Source of the DNA: Nonlabens xiamenensis
Lineage (GTDB): Bacteria > Bacteroidota > Bacteroidia > Flavobacteriales > Flavobacteriaceae
Assembly (NCBI RefSeq): GCF_003865345.1
Contig: NZ_RMVE01000001.1
Span: 868,001 to 932,000 of the forward strand
Length of the DNA: 64,000 bases
Reading direction: 5' to 3'
The notes under the pieces were generated by a model, which saw only the letters and a program-made list of their open reading frames with translations, was not told the origin of the DNA and did no database searches. A program made the position numbers and the translations under genes. Every line of letters starts with the position of its first letter. Position 1 is the stretch's first letter. Below, one piece after another: positions 55,563-64,000 of this stretch.

Positions 55563-55955
55563 TCCTAAAATGTCTAAAGGTTATTCCCAAAAACTATCGG
55601 GTGATGTAGACTGTGTTTGTCTATTATTTCAGGTGTTTATCATCTAAAGATAAATCTAATCTCATAGAGTCGTAGAAGTAAATTGGGTTTTTAGCGGCAA
55701 GCTTTGCCTATTTGTCAACTTCACCTGAACAGCAATAATAGCATAAGAACAATGAACAAAGCTCAAATTAAATGAATACGGTAAGTACAAAGCAACGCAG
55801 GTGACCAGATGAGAATAGAACCCCATCGTTGAGCCAGTGTCAGTTTGATCACTCAAAATCAAAAATGCGCTCATTTCTCCGATGGGTAGGTCAAATGAGA
55901 GTAAGATATATTGACCGCTCAGGCGGTGAATCACCTAGAGGGTGCTGGACGAGTT
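55563..55955. repeat. 393-bp direct repeat, copy 2
   Basis: Second copy of 53162-53554, immediately after the stop of the next gene (6 bp) and 18 bp before the TPR-like gene's ATG. A 90-codon minus-strand frame spans it, but the frame is broken in copy 1, so it is probably non-coding. On the minus strand TAGTTTTTGG near the gene-proximal end resembles a -7 element, so the block may carry a promoter. Confidence 0.9.
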
Positions 55956-55960
55956 GTCAT

Positions 55961-56623
55961 TTAAAATTTAATCATTTCTAACTCATCAAAGTCTTTTATT
56001 TCAGACAGTGTAATTAGGTTGTTTATTTCAACATTACTCCAAGTTTCCTTAAACATTTCGTCTTCACCTGCTGCATTTTTATTTAAGTTTTCCTTGATTA
56101 GTTTCTTTTTTGTCAAAAAATTGATACTTGTTTCTGTCAGTGTGATTGGTCCACGATTGCTACTTGAATCATACCCAATCAATTCAAAATTTGAGTTTTG
56201 ATATCTGAAGGTATATTCCCAATATCCATATCTGCCGTGCCCGTAATGGATGTAAAGCTTTTCGTTTTCAATTTTAATCCATAATTCTGGCGGGAAATAA
56301 ACTCCGCCATCTTCATTTTCTGATGAAAAGCAGTTATAGTTTTCATCGGCTAGTTGATAACCTTTCTCACTTTTAAATAAGACAATAATTCCACGTCTAT
56401 TTCTGTCCACTTTTTCGTCAAAACGATTGGTGACGATGTTAGCTGTATTCGTCTCTTTGATGATTAAAACACAATCCTCCAACCCGTCTTTATTGAGGTC
56501 TCCAAAAACCTTGTCAAATTCAGTATATCCTTTCGGAATGAAATCAGATGGTTCTTTACCCGGTTTTTTAAAACCTAGAAATATCAGTATAAGAATGGGC
56601 AACAGGAATAAAATATTTTTCAT
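55961..56623 (-). CDS. Hypothetical membrane-anchored or secreted protein
   Basis: 220 residues from MKNILFLLPILILIFLGF. N-terminal hydrophobic anchor, then a VCBS/FG-GAP-like segment (KVFGDLNKDGLEDCVLIIKE) with acidic calcium-binding pattern, and ELWIKIENEKLYIHYGHGRYGYWEYTFRYQNSNFELIG. Similar modules occur in repeat-rich surface proteins, but this is a single copy. The frame is open to 56848; those upstream residues are polar and have no match, so they are rejected. Confidence 0.75.
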   Translation of the reverse strand: MKNILFLLPILILIFLGFKKPGKEPSDFIPKGYTEFDKVFGDLNKDGLEDCVLIIKETNTANIVTNRFDEKVDRNRRGIIVLFKSEKGYQLADENYNCFSSENEDGGVYFPPELWIKIENEKLYIHYGHGRYGYWEYTFRYQNSNFELIGYDSSSNRGPITLTETSINFLTKKKLIKENLNKNAAGEDEMFKETWSNVEINNLITLSEIKDFDELEMIKF

Positions 56624-56982
56624 TGTGTATTTAGCTTTTGGCAGTTGATTGAAATGTCTCACAACATTGTTCTTTATCGCGAGTTGGCTGTGTAGGGAAC
56701 GCGAATTTGTCGATTTAGTATTGTTTTGTTTTCGTAGATTATTATTAAGACTAGAATTGGCATGGTTCTCAAGTCGGATCAAGTTTTGCTGCTGGGTTGC
56801 TTTCCGCACACTGTATAAGGAGCAGCAGAGTGAAACATTAAACCACATGATATAAAATGAGGGTTCAAATCACGCAAAACTCGTTAAATCCACTCAAATC
56901 TACCCATATTTAATAAAGATCTCTGAATCATCGCATGCTTGGGTAGGTGTTATTCAGTGTACATCATGAATGGTTTCACTTT

Positions 56983-56994
56983 TTTCGCGAAAGC
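56983..56994. repeat. Partial dispersed palindrome TTTCGCGAAAGC
   Basis: 12 of 16 bp of the dispersed element, upstream arm degraded. Confidence 0.5.
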
Positions 56995-57047
56995 CTTTGT
57001 TCAAAAAATAGTCTGGCATTTTGATCGATGTTCCACAAAGCCATACA

Positions 57048-57073
57048 TAAAAAAAGCACTCCGTAGAGTGCTC
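57048..57073 (-). terminator. Intrinsic terminator of the leu operon
   Basis: AGCACTC (57055-57061) and GAGTGCT (57066-57072) pair around CGTA, with a run of A on the plus strand that is a U-run in the minus-strand transcript. It lies about 100 bp beyond the leuB stop. Confidence 0.9.
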
Positions 57074-57105
57074 AGTTCAAGGGTCGTTTCTAAGGCGGGT
57101 AGTCC

Positions 57106-57141
57106 GTCCTGCCGGTTGGTTGGTTAGGTGTTCGGCAGGAC
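57106..57141. repeat. 9-bp perfect inverted repeat
   Basis: GTCCTGCCG (57106-57114) and CGGCAGGAC (57133-57141) around an 18-bp loop, between leuB and its terminator. It could form a strong hairpin at the 3' end of the leu transcript. Confidence 0.75.
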
Positions 57142-57174
57142 GTGTTCCCCAAGGGGAGGCCAATTCAACGCTTC

Positions 57175-58293
57175 CTAAATAATGGTACTTTGTCCTAAAT
57201 GCACATTGGCAAAATTGATATTGCTATCATTAGGATGGCTAATAAAATCTTCAATAAAGTCACCCACTTTCGACGTGGTTATTTGTGTGTTTTCGGGATG
57301 CAAGTCGGGGGTAGTTATTTTTAATTCCAGGGATCGATCCACAGCAGTTTTGATCATGCCAGCCTCACTGTACAAACCAAAATGTTCCAACAACATTGCC
57401 GCGCTTAAAATAGAGGCCAGCGGATTAGCAATTCCTTTACCAGCGCCCTCTGGAAACGAACCGTGGATAGGCTCAAACATCGCATGTCGATCTCCTACAG
57501 AGGCCGAAGCTAGCAATCCGATGGATCCGCCGATCACACTGGCTTCATCGCTGATCACATCGCCAAAAAGATTTTCGGTCAGCACCACATCAAATTGAGT
57601 GGGTCGCAAAATCAATTGCATAGCGGCATTGTCCACAAACAAAAAGTCCAACTCCACCTCAGGATAATCGGTCGCAATATCCTTGACGACACGTCTCCAC
57701 AACCGGGAGGTCTCCAGCACATTGGCTTTGTCTACCAGCGTCACTTTTTTACGTCTGTGTTGCGCTGCCTCAAAAGCCTTTCGGGTAATGCGTTCGATTT
57801 CTTCTACGCTGTACGCACATAGATCCGAGGCCTGTTGGCCATCTTCACTCAAATGCTTTTCGCCAAAATAAATTCCGCCAGTCAACTCCCTAAAAATTGA
57901 GATGTCGGTCCCGGCAATCCGCTCCTTTTTTAAAGGCGATTGTTCCAGTAAGGCATCATAGGCCTGTACCGGGCGTATATTGGCATACAACCCCAATTCC
58001 TTACGCAGCTTTAACAACCCCTGTTCCGGTCGTACCGCAGCATTAGGGTCGTTGTCGTATTTAGGGTGTCCAATGGCACCAAATAATATGGCGTCTGTTT
58101 GTCGGCACAATGAAAGACTTTCTTCCGGCAAGGGATCATTGTGCGAATCAATAGCCGTAGCTCCAACTGGCGCATGGGTAAAAATAAAATTGTGGTCAAA
58201 TTCCAAGGCAATCGCCTTCAATACCTTGATGGACTCGGCCGTCACTTCAGGCCCAATCCCGTCGCCTGGCAATACAGCAATCTCTAATTTCAT
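57175..58293 (-). CDS. leuB: 3-isopropylmalate dehydrogenase
   Basis: 372 residues. AVLPGDGIGPEVTAESIKVL at the N-terminus; substrate arginines in RPEQGLLKLRKELGLYANIRP; NAD/metal region LTENLFGDVISDEASVIGGSIGLLASASVG; FEPIHGSFPEGAGKGIANP. It oxidises and decarboxylates 3-isopropylmalate. It lies 132 bp after leuD, the widest internal gap of the operon; that gap shows no gene. Confidence 0.95.
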   Translation of the reverse strand: MKLEIAVLPGDGIGPEVTAESIKVLKAIALEFDHNFIFTHAPVGATAIDSHNDPLPEESLSLCRQTDAILFGAIGHPKYDNDPNAAVRPEQGLLKLRKELGLYANIRPVQAYDALLEQSPLKKERIAGTDISIFRELTGGIYFGEKHLSEDGQQASDLCAYSVEEIERITRKAFEAAQHRRKKVTLVDKANVLETSRLWRRVVKDIATDYPEVELDFLFVDNAAMQLILRPTQFDVVLTENLFGDVISDEASVIGGSIGLLASASVGDRHAMFEPIHGSFPEGAGKGIANPLASILSAAMLLEHFGLYSEAGMIKTAVDRSLELKITTPDLHPENTQITTSKVGDFIEDFISHPNDSNINFANVHLGQSTII

Positions 58294-58425
58294 AAACTTG
58301 TGGTGCTAAGTTGATTTTTGTTTTCTGGGCGATTTCCCTGGCTGCCCACAGCCAGAGAACCGCGCTTTCCGTTATATTCCCGATTTCCATCGGGAGATGC
58401 CACTGCAATCGCTATCGCAAGAGCA

Positions 58426-59019
58426 TCATAGCTTACTTCCTGCCTTTTCAAAAGCAGCAATCTTTTCTTTTTTGCTTAATAAATAATCTATATCGTCATA
58501 TCCATTGAGCATACAGGTCTTTTTATACACATCAATGTCAAAATCTTCCTTAAATGAGGTGCCTTCTACCTTGATATGTTGTTGTTCAAGATCTACAACC
58601 AATCGGATGTCAGGTTGGCGCTGGATCGTGTCCATCAGTACTTTTAAAAAGTCAGGCGTTACTTGTACGGGCAGCAGTCCGTTGTTCAGGGCATTTCCTT
58701 TGAATATATCTGCAAAAAAACTGCTGACAATTACCTTAAAACCATAATCTGCCAAGGCCCAGGCTGCGTGTTCTCTACTGGATCCACAACCGAAGTTATT
58801 CCCTGCCACCAAAATCTCGCCTTGGTAGGTGGGATCGTTTAATACAAAGTCCTTTACGGGTTTTCCCTCCTTGTCAAATCTCCAGTCCCTAAAAGCGTTA
58901 TCGCCAAAACCTGCACGGGTGGTCGCCTTTAAAAAACGCGCCGGAATGATCTGGTCGGTATCAATATTTTCAATCGGCAGTGGGATCGCTCTGGATGTCA
59001 ATCGCTCAAATTTTTCCAT
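58426..59019 (-). CDS. leuD: 3-isopropylmalate dehydratase, small subunit
   Basis: 197 residues. [28 protein letters not shown] and [27 protein letters not shown] are the swivel-domain signatures. It forms the isomerase with LeuC. It begins 4 bp after leuC ends, so the two are translationally close. Confidence 0.95.
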   Translation of the reverse strand: MEKFERLTSRAIPLPIENIDTDQIIPARFLKATTRAGFGDNAFRDWRFDKEGKPVKDFVLNDPTYQGEILVAGNNFGCGSSREHAAWALADYGFKVIVSSFFADIFKGNALNNGLLPVQVTPDFLKVLMDTIQRQPDIRLVVDLEQQHIKVEGTSFKEDFDIDVYKKTCMLNGYDDIDYLLSKKEKIAAFEKAGSKL

Positions 59020-59023
59020 AGTG

Positions 59024-60415
59024 TTATAATGCTTGTGGTACCCGTTCTGTAATGTCTACAATTCTTCCTTCAACTGCCACCGCTGCGGCCATCAGCGGGC
59101 TCGCCAAAATAGTACGACTTCCGGGACCTTGACGGCCTTCAAAATTTCGATTGGAAGTAGAAACACAGTAGGCGCCGGCGGGAATTTTGTCTTCGTTCAT
59201 GGCCAAACAGGCGCTGCAGCCGGGTTGACGCAATTCAAAACCAGCTTCTTCAAAAATCTGTTTTAAGCCTTCCTGCTCAATTTGTGCTTCTACCTGTTTA
59301 CTGCCAGGAACTAACCATGCGGTTACTTGTGGGGCTTTTTGTTTTCCCTTAATATAACTGGCGGCTGCCCTGAAATCTTCAATACGCGAGTTGGTACAAC
59401 TACCGATAAATACATAATCTATAGGTTGATCCAGTAAGGAGCTACCTTGTTTAAAATTCATGTATTGGAGTGATTTTTCAAAGGATGTATTAGAAGCTAC
59501 AGGAATAGGTTCACTGATTTTAATTCCCATGCCTGGATTGGTACCATAGGTAAGCATGGGCTCAATATCCTGGGCGTCAAATTCATATTCTTTGTCAAAT
59601 TTGGCGCCCTGATCCGTCGGCAGACTTTTCCAATACTCCAGTTTTTTATCCCAGTCGGCACCAGTAGGAGCAAATTGTTTTCCTTCTAGATAATCATAAG
59701 TGGTCTGGTCAGGTGCGATCATTCCGCCTCGAGCGCCCATCTCAATGCTCATGTTGCAAACGGTCATACGTCCTTCCATGGACATATTTTCAAATACCTC
59801 GCCAGCATATTCGCAGAAATAACCAGTGCCGGCATTGGTACCTACTTGCGAAATGATATACAGAATAACATCCTTAGGCAGAACTCCTTTTTTTAATTTG
59901 CCGCGAACGCTGATCCGCAAACTTTTAGGTTTGCTGAGTAATAGGCATTGACTGGCAAAAACCTGAGCGACCTGGCTTGTACCTATGCCAAAGGCAATAG
60001 CGCCAAAAGCTCCATGGGTAGAGGTGTGGCTGTCACCGCATACAATGCTCATTCCTGGCTGGGTGATACCCAATTCTGGTGCCATCACATGAACGATACC
60101 ATTATAGGGGTGGCCCAAACCATAAAGAGTAATACCGTACTTTTCGCAATTTTCGGTGAGCTGTTGTAATTGTTGTCTGGACAAGGCATCCTTGACCGGT
60201 AAGTGTTGGTTTTGGGTAGGCGTATTGTGGTCGGCTGTGGCGACGATCTGGTCGGGTCTAAAAACAGGAATACCGCGGTTTTCCAATTCCTGGAATGCCT
60301 GCGGACTCGTAACTTCATGGATCAGGTGTTTGTCAATATATAGCACCTGTGGGCCATCCGGAATGGATTCTACCACATGTGCATCCCAGACCTTATCAAA
60401 TAATGTTTTCTTCAT
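59024..60415 (-). CDS. leuC: 3-isopropylmalate dehydratase, large subunit
   Basis: 463 residues, aconitase fold. Fe-S cluster cysteines in [12 protein letters not shown] and [54 protein letters not shown] is intact. It isomerises 2- to 3-isopropylmalate together with LeuD. It follows leuA by 75 bp. Confidence 0.96.
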   Translation of the reverse strand: MKKTLFDKVWDAHVVESIPDGPQVLYIDKHLIHEVTSPQAFQELENRGIPVFRPDQIVATADHNTPTQNQHLPVKDALSRQQLQQLTENCEKYGITLYGLGHPYNGIVHVMAPELGITQPGMSIVCGDSHTSTHGAFGAIAFGIGTSQVAQVFASQCLLLSKPKSLRISVRGKLKKGVLPKDVILYIISQVGTNAGTGYFCEYAGEVFENMSMEGRMTVCNMSIEMGARGGMIAPDQTTYDYLEGKQFAPTGADWDKKLEYWKSLPTDQGAKFDKEYEFDAQDIEPMLTYGTNPGMGIKISEPIPVASNTSFEKSLQYMNFKQGSSLLDQPIDYVFIGSCTNSRIEDFRAAASYIKGKQKAPQVTAWLVPGSKQVEAQIEQEGLKQIFEEAGFELRQPGCSACLAMNEDKIPAGAYCVSTSNRNFEGRQGPGSRTILASPLMAAAVAVEGRIVDITERVPQAL

Positions 60416-60490
60416 AAATCTTTCTCAATTTTCTTTTCATCCAGCACTATTTACACTTGTTTCTCAACATTCAGCACCAGTCTTTCAATT

Positions 60491-61666
60491 TTAAGCCGAT
60501 ATAATTTCTCTGTACAAATGACTGTTTTCTACGATGATATGGATGTCCTGATCGTGCACTTCTTTATGGCGATCTGCATAATCCAAAAATTGCTGATATA
60601 CCTGATCCAATTGCAATTTGGTCAATTCGTAGCCTACCTGTTTAGCCCGATAGGCGAGTGCAGCCCGTCCGGATCTGGCGGTAAGCACAATAGCCGACTC
60701 GGTTACTCCAACTTCTTTGGGATCTATAATCTCATAGGTCTCTCGATTTTTGATCACTCCGTCCTGGTGGATTCCCGAACTATGAGCAAAGGCGTTGGCA
60801 CCTACGATAGCTTTGTTGGGTTGGGTACGTATTCCCATATGCTCACTTACCAGCTGACTCATTCCATAGAGCATGGTACTATCGATGCGCGTATCCATGT
60901 TCAAACTGGGATGTTGTCTCAAAATCATGACTACTTCTTCGAGTGCGGTGTTTCCCGCACGTTCTCCAATACCATTGATGGTACATTCAATTTGTCGAGC
61001 ACCGTTAATGACACCTTCGATAGAGTTAGCGGTAGCCAACCCTAAATCATTGTGGCAGTGGACGGAAAGAATAGCTTTGTCGATGCCTTTTACGTGTTCT
61101 TTGAGGTATTTGATTTTGGCCCCATATTCTGCTGGAAGGCAATATCCTGTCGTATCTGGAATGTTCAGTACGGTTGCACCAGCTTTAATCGCAGCTTCAC
61201 AGACCCGGGCTAAATAAGCATTATCAGTACGTCCAGCATCTTCGGCATAAAATTCCACATCTTCTACAAAGGATTTGGCGTATTTGACCGCATCATAAGC
61301 CCGTTGGACAATACTTTCCCGATCCGAATTGAACTTAAACTTTATATGCGAGTCTGAGGTGCCTATCCCTGTATGAATTCTAGGTTTGACTGCTTTTTCT
61401 AAGGCCTGAGCCGCGGTTTTGATGTCTTTTTCTACCGCCCTGGTCAGACCACATACACTGGCGTTTTTGACAATCCTTGAAATGGCATCCACCGATTCAA
61501 AATCTCCAGGACTGGACACTGGAAAACCAGCTTCTATCACATCGACGCCTAACTGGTCCAGTTGACGTGCGATCTTTATTTTTTGCTCGGTGTTTAATTT
61601 GCATCCGGGAACTTGCTCACCATCCCTAAGGGTGGTATCAAAGATCTGTATGTTTTGGATCGCCAT
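60491..61666 (-). CDS. leuA: 2-isopropylmalate synthase, short form without regulatory domain
   Basis: 391 residues. [40 protein letters not shown] (metal His pair) and [19 protein letters not shown]-like [17 protein letters not shown] are the DRE-TIM motifs. The chain stops where the roughly 130-residue C-terminal leucine-binding (LeuA dimer) domain of classical LeuA would begin, so direct feedback inhibition by leucine is not predicted. First gene of leuACDB. The upstream gap to the divergent gene at 61813 has no leader ORF that I could find. Confidence 0.92.
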   Translation of the reverse strand: MAIQNIQIFDTTLRDGEQVPGCKLNTEQKIKIARQLDQLGVDVIEAGFPVSSPGDFESVDAISRIVKNASVCGLTRAVEKDIKTAAQALEKAVKPRIHTGIGTSDSHIKFKFNSDRESIVQRAYDAVKYAKSFVEDVEFYAEDAGRTDNAYLARVCEAAIKAGATVLNIPDTTGYCLPAEYGAKIKYLKEHVKGIDKAILSVHCHNDLGLATANSIEGVINGARQIECTINGIGERAGNTALEEVVMILRQHPSLNMDTRIDSTMLYGMSQLVSEHMGIRTQPNKAIVGANAFAHSSGIHQDGVIKNRETYEIIDPKEVGVTESAIVLTARSGRAALAYRAKQVGYELTKLQLDQVYQQFLDYADRHKEVHDQDIHIIVENSHLYREIISA

Positions 61667-61812
61667 ACTATTGCAGGTTTAGGGTTTTTACCAAAGACTA
61701 AGTTATATTTACCAGCTTATTCCGTTGGGTAAAAGCCAGTTGTATATACGATGTTCAAACGGGAAATAATTTTTTAACGAACTGATAATTAAACAACTAT
61801 AACAATCTTGGC

Positions 61813-63354
61813 ATGATAACTAAAGGTCAAAACGATATGCTTTTTACCTTGATCAAGTCCCTGACGAAGTCAGAAAAAAGGCAGTTCAAACTCTATGTGG
61901 GTAGGCTGGACGTCAATCACCACAGTAAATTCCTGTCACTTTTTGATGTGCTCAATAAGGCCAAATCCTACAACGAGCGAGACATCCTTCAATCTACCGA
62001 GGTCACCAAAAAACAATTGGCCAATGTCAAGATGCATTTGTACCGTCAAATCCTGGTGAGCCTTAAACTTAACCCGGCCCACCAAAACATACGCTCGCAA
62101 ATCCGAGAACAAATGGATTTTGCTTCCATCCTTTATCACAAAGGCCTATACAAACAAAGTCTGCGGATTCTGGATAAAGCCAAGGAACTGGCCGTTTCTC
62201 ACGAGGAGAAAAACCTGGCTTTTGAGATTGTCGAACTGGAAAAGGTGATCGAAAGCCAGTACATCACCCGCAGTATCAGCACTCGTGCAGATGAGCTCTG
62301 TATACAAGCCAAGGAACTGAGCGCCGCCAATGTAATTGCTTCCAAATTGTCTAATTTGTCGCTGCAGCTTTACAATATCTTGCTCAAGACGGGTTATGTC
62401 AAAGACGAAGAGCAAAGCAAACGCATTACCGAATACTTTTCTGCACGTCTGCCCAACTATGACTTGCGACAATTGGGTTTTAGGGAGAAACTTTGGTTAT
62501 ACAAGGCCTATTTATGGTATAGCTTTTTAATGCAGGATTTCCTGAATTGCTACAAATATGCCTTAAAATGGGTGGAGCTTTTTGAGGAACATCAACATAT
62601 GATTCAACTCAATCCGGTATTTTTTCTCAAAGGAAACAATTACCTGCTCGAGGCCTTGTTTTTTCTCAAGCAAAAAGTAAAGTTTGACCAGCGCTTGCAA
62701 CAGTTTGAGCAAATCACTGCATCCAACAGTTTTCCGAAAGATGAGAATATTGAAGCACTGGGCTTTCTCTATATCAACCTCAATCGGATCAATGCCCATT
62801 TTATTGACGGTAGTTTCAAACTGGGATTGGGGCTGATTCCCAAAATCGAAAAACAATTGCCAGCATATACCGATCGTATCGATGAGCATCATGAAATGGT
62901 ATTTTACTACAAGTTTGCCAGTATGCATTTTGGGTCAGGCAACTATGCCGAAACCGTGCACTATCTCGATAAGATCACGGGTAACAAATCATTGACCGTT
63001 CGCGAGGATTTACTTTGTTTCTCCCGTATCCTGAGCTTGATCGCGCATTATGAAGCAGGGCAGGATGAGCACCTGGACCAACACCTGCGTGAGGTCTATA
63101 AGTTCCTGATTAAAATGAATGATCTTTATGCAGTTCAAAAAGAGATGATCAAATTTATCCGTGGCTTGCAGGATATTTATCCGCATGACTTAAAAAATGC
63201 GTTCAGGGAACTGTTGGAAACATTGCGGGTCTATGAGGATCACCCCTATGAACGTAGGGCCTTTTTATATCTGGATATCATTTCTTGGTTGGAAAGCAAA
63301 GTCTACAACAAACCAGTGGATCAGGTCATACGGGACAAATTCCTGGCACAATAA
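61813..63354 (+). CDS. TPR-like hypothetical protein
   Basis: 513 residues, all-helical, soluble, no signal peptide. The start LFTLIKSLTKSEKRQFKLYVGR is typical of a group of large flavobacterial hypotheticals. Helical hairpins resembling TPR/SEL1 repeats are seen around LYHKGLYKQSLRILDKAKELA, YFSARLPNYDLRQLGFREKLWLYKAYLWYS and YAETVHYLDKITG. Function unknown. It is divergent from leuA. Confidence 0.8.
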   Translation: MITKGQNDMLFTLIKSLTKSEKRQFKLYVGRLDVNHHSKFLSLFDVLNKAKSYNERDILQSTEVTKKQLANVKMHLYRQILVSLKLNPAHQNIRSQIREQMDFASILYHKGLYKQSLRILDKAKELAVSHEEKNLAFEIVELEKVIESQYITRSISTRADELCIQAKELSAANVIASKLSNLSLQLYNILLKTGYVKDEEQSKRITEYFSARLPNYDLRQLGFREKLWLYKAYLWYSFLMQDFLNCYKYALKWVELFEEHQHMIQLNPVFFLKGNNYLLEALFFLKQKVKFDQRLQQFEQITASNSFPKDENIEALGFLYINLNRINAHFIDGSFKLGLGLIPKIEKQLPAYTDRIDEHHEMVFYYKFASMHFGSGNYAETVHYLDKITGNKSLTVREDLLCFSRILSLIAHYEAGQDEHLDQHLREVYKFLIKMNDLYAVQKEMIKFIRGLQDIYPHDLKNAFRELLETLRVYEDHPYERRAFLYLDIISWLESKVYNKPVDQVIRDKFLAQ

Positions 63355-63584
63355 GATCAATTCTTGTCAAAATATCATTCTGAAGCGACAATATTCTACA
63401 AGTAGATGAAGTCCTGGACTACACCCGAAGAAAAAATATTACATTATTTAAACGACTGATAAACAGAGTTATATCTATTAATTATCTTTACCCTACTAAT
63501 TTTATAGACAAAAAATGTCGTCAATAATTTGGATATTCCGATTATATTTTTGAATCTTTACACTCACGTTCATAACCATACTGA

Positions 63585-63705
63585 AATTATCAAGAAAGGA
63601 CGAGGGAACAGACCCATCGACTCCTTAGCAACCCTTCATTTAAGTCGACAATAAAATGAAGAAGGTGCTAATTTCTGCCACGCCTATTAGGGTGGACAAG
63701 ATGAT
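63585..63705 (+). ncRNA. SAM-I (S-box) riboswitch
   Basis: P1 arms ATTATC (63585-63590) and GATGAT (63700-63705) enclose the conserved core: AAAGGACGAGGGA, GACCC, CTTAGCAACC and GGTGCTAATTTCTGCC, in the order and spacing of S-box RNAs. It precedes a metY-type gene by about 135 nt. Binding of SAM would lower expression. The downstream stretch holds small hairpins and T-runs, but I could not settle the expression platform. Confidence 0.92.
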
Positions 63706-63840
63706 GCAAACAAAATGTAGGTTATTCTACCACAAGTTTCTTTTTTGATTTTCCATTCCGTAGCATTTACGGAAAGGGAATTCCTATTTCTCATTGGTTC
63801 TGGGCATTCAATAATTTTTTAATTTTTAAAAGAAACTATT

Positions 63841-64000
63841 ATGTCACAACAGTTTTCAACCCAAGCCCTTCATGCAGGTCATGATGTTAAGAACAATGGC
63901 GGTACACGTGCCGTTCCATTGTATCAATCCACCAGTTATGTGTTCAACAACAGTGATCACGCTGCCAATTTATTTTCTCTGGCCGAGCCTGGTTTTATTT
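63841..64000 (+). CDS. metY: O-acetylhomoserine sulfhydrylase-type enzyme, 5' part
   Basis: 53 codons are in the window and the gene runs off the edge. The N-terminus [17 protein letters not shown] ... [24 protein letters not shown] is that of Cys/Met-metabolism PLP enzymes, closest to O-acetylhomoserine aminocarboxypropyltransferase. A SAM-I riboswitch lies just upstream, fitting methionine synthesis. The exact member (MetY, MetB or other) needs the rest of the gene. Confidence 0.8.
   Translation, partial: MSQQFSTQALHAGHDVKNNGGTRAVPLYQSTSYVFNNSDHAANLFSLAEPGFI

Larger units (their letters stand above)
56624..57174. other. Intergenic stretch at the right edge of the accessory region
   Basis: About 550 bp with no gene I can support. 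It contains a half-palindrome TTTCGCGAAAGC at 56983-56994, the leu terminator at 57048-57073, and the inverted repeat at 57106-57141. An open frame between 56624 and 56848 continues the neighbouring gene but has no match. Confidence 0.6.

Noticed and set aside
55662-55934. 90-codon minus-strand frame in the second 393-bp block
   Set aside because: The same frame has a stop in the first copy and no recognisable family, so the block is more likely non-coding.
49036-56847. 11-bp inverted words ATGTGGTTTAA / TTAAACCACAT near both edges of the AT-rich island
   Set aside because: Surrounding bases do not match and the edges were picked after the fact. The right copy lies inside an open frame near 56840, so chance is likely; not called as att sites.
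56850-56880. tRNA-like word GGTTCAAATC
   Set aside because: No cloverleaf arms or acceptor stem around it.
48883-57174. Integron-like cassette array
   Set aside because: I found no integrase gene and no paired RYYYAAC/GTTRRRY sites at gene ends; the 393-bp blocks do not fit attC form.
61667-61812. Leader peptide upstream of leuA
   Set aside because: No ATG-started short frame with a Leu run exists on the minus strand in this gap.
1-64000. CRISPR arrays, rRNA, tRNA and transposases
   Set aside because: None seen: no regularly spaced repeats, no tRNA cloverleaf and no transposase-like ORF in the window.

Overview
The window reads as a chromosomal segment of a marine-type member of the Flavobacteriaceae (phylum Bacteroidota). 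The evidence is the gene content: a Bacteroidota-style arginine operon with an N-succinylornithine-type carbamoyltransferase, a DUF5686 outer-membrane-type protein, a LytS/LytTR pair, a K+-dependent membrane pyrophosphatase and GIY-YIG UvrC. A 16-bp palindrome, CGCTTTCGCGAAAGCG, is scattered through genes and intergenic gaps. I do not assign a genus.

Layout. 1-13.2 kb: a truncated small membrane protein, homogentisate dioxygenase, a patatin/beta-barrel protein, uvrC, manA, thioredoxin, a secreted alpha/beta hydrolase, a LytS-LytTR two-component pair, a DUF2237 protein, a Gre factor, and the Fe-S carriers Mrp and NifU-C. 13.2-32.3 kb: egtD-egtB (ergothioneine), thyA, a CNT nucleoside transporter with an added secreted domain, a DUF151 nuclease, etfBA, a pyruvate dehydrogenase E1 beta-type subunit, secreted and lipoprotein genes, hppA and metK. 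32.3-48.9 kb: two long plus-strand amino acid operons in succession, ilvDBNCA (branched-chain) and GNAT-argG-argC-proC-argD-argF'-argB-argE-argH (arginine). 48.9-57.0 kb: an AT-rich accessory stretch with every gene on the minus strand (YdeI-like, RidA-like, WYL regulator, APC permease, MscS channel, hypotheticals). Two of its genes look frameshifted and it carries a 393-bp block present twice. 57.0-61.7 kb: leuACDB on the minus strand with a clear terminator. 61.8-64 kb: a TPR-like protein, a SAM-I riboswitch and the start of a metY-type sulfhydrylase.

The most interesting signal is regulatory. The ilv and arg operons are each preceded by a tiny ORF rich in the amino acids the operon makes. 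The arg ORF (39801-39872) ends in RRRERRRRF and is followed by a terminator-like hairpin whose 5' arm can alternatively pair upstream. The ilv ORF (32774-32857) has 11 Leu/Ile/Val among 27 residues, including VVLIL. Both look like ribosome-mediated attenuators. I found no such ORF upstream of leuA. A SAM-I riboswitch controls the methionine/cysteine gene at the right end, so RNA-level control of amino acid genes recurs in this window.

How the genes work together: ilvDBNCA and leuACDB together cover most of Ile/Val/Leu synthesis except the transaminase. The arg operon holds a complete acylated-ornithine route to arginine plus proC. metK makes the SAM that the riboswitch senses. The 49-57 kb island sits between the arg and leu operons and looks like an insertion into an otherwise biosynthetic neighbourhood.
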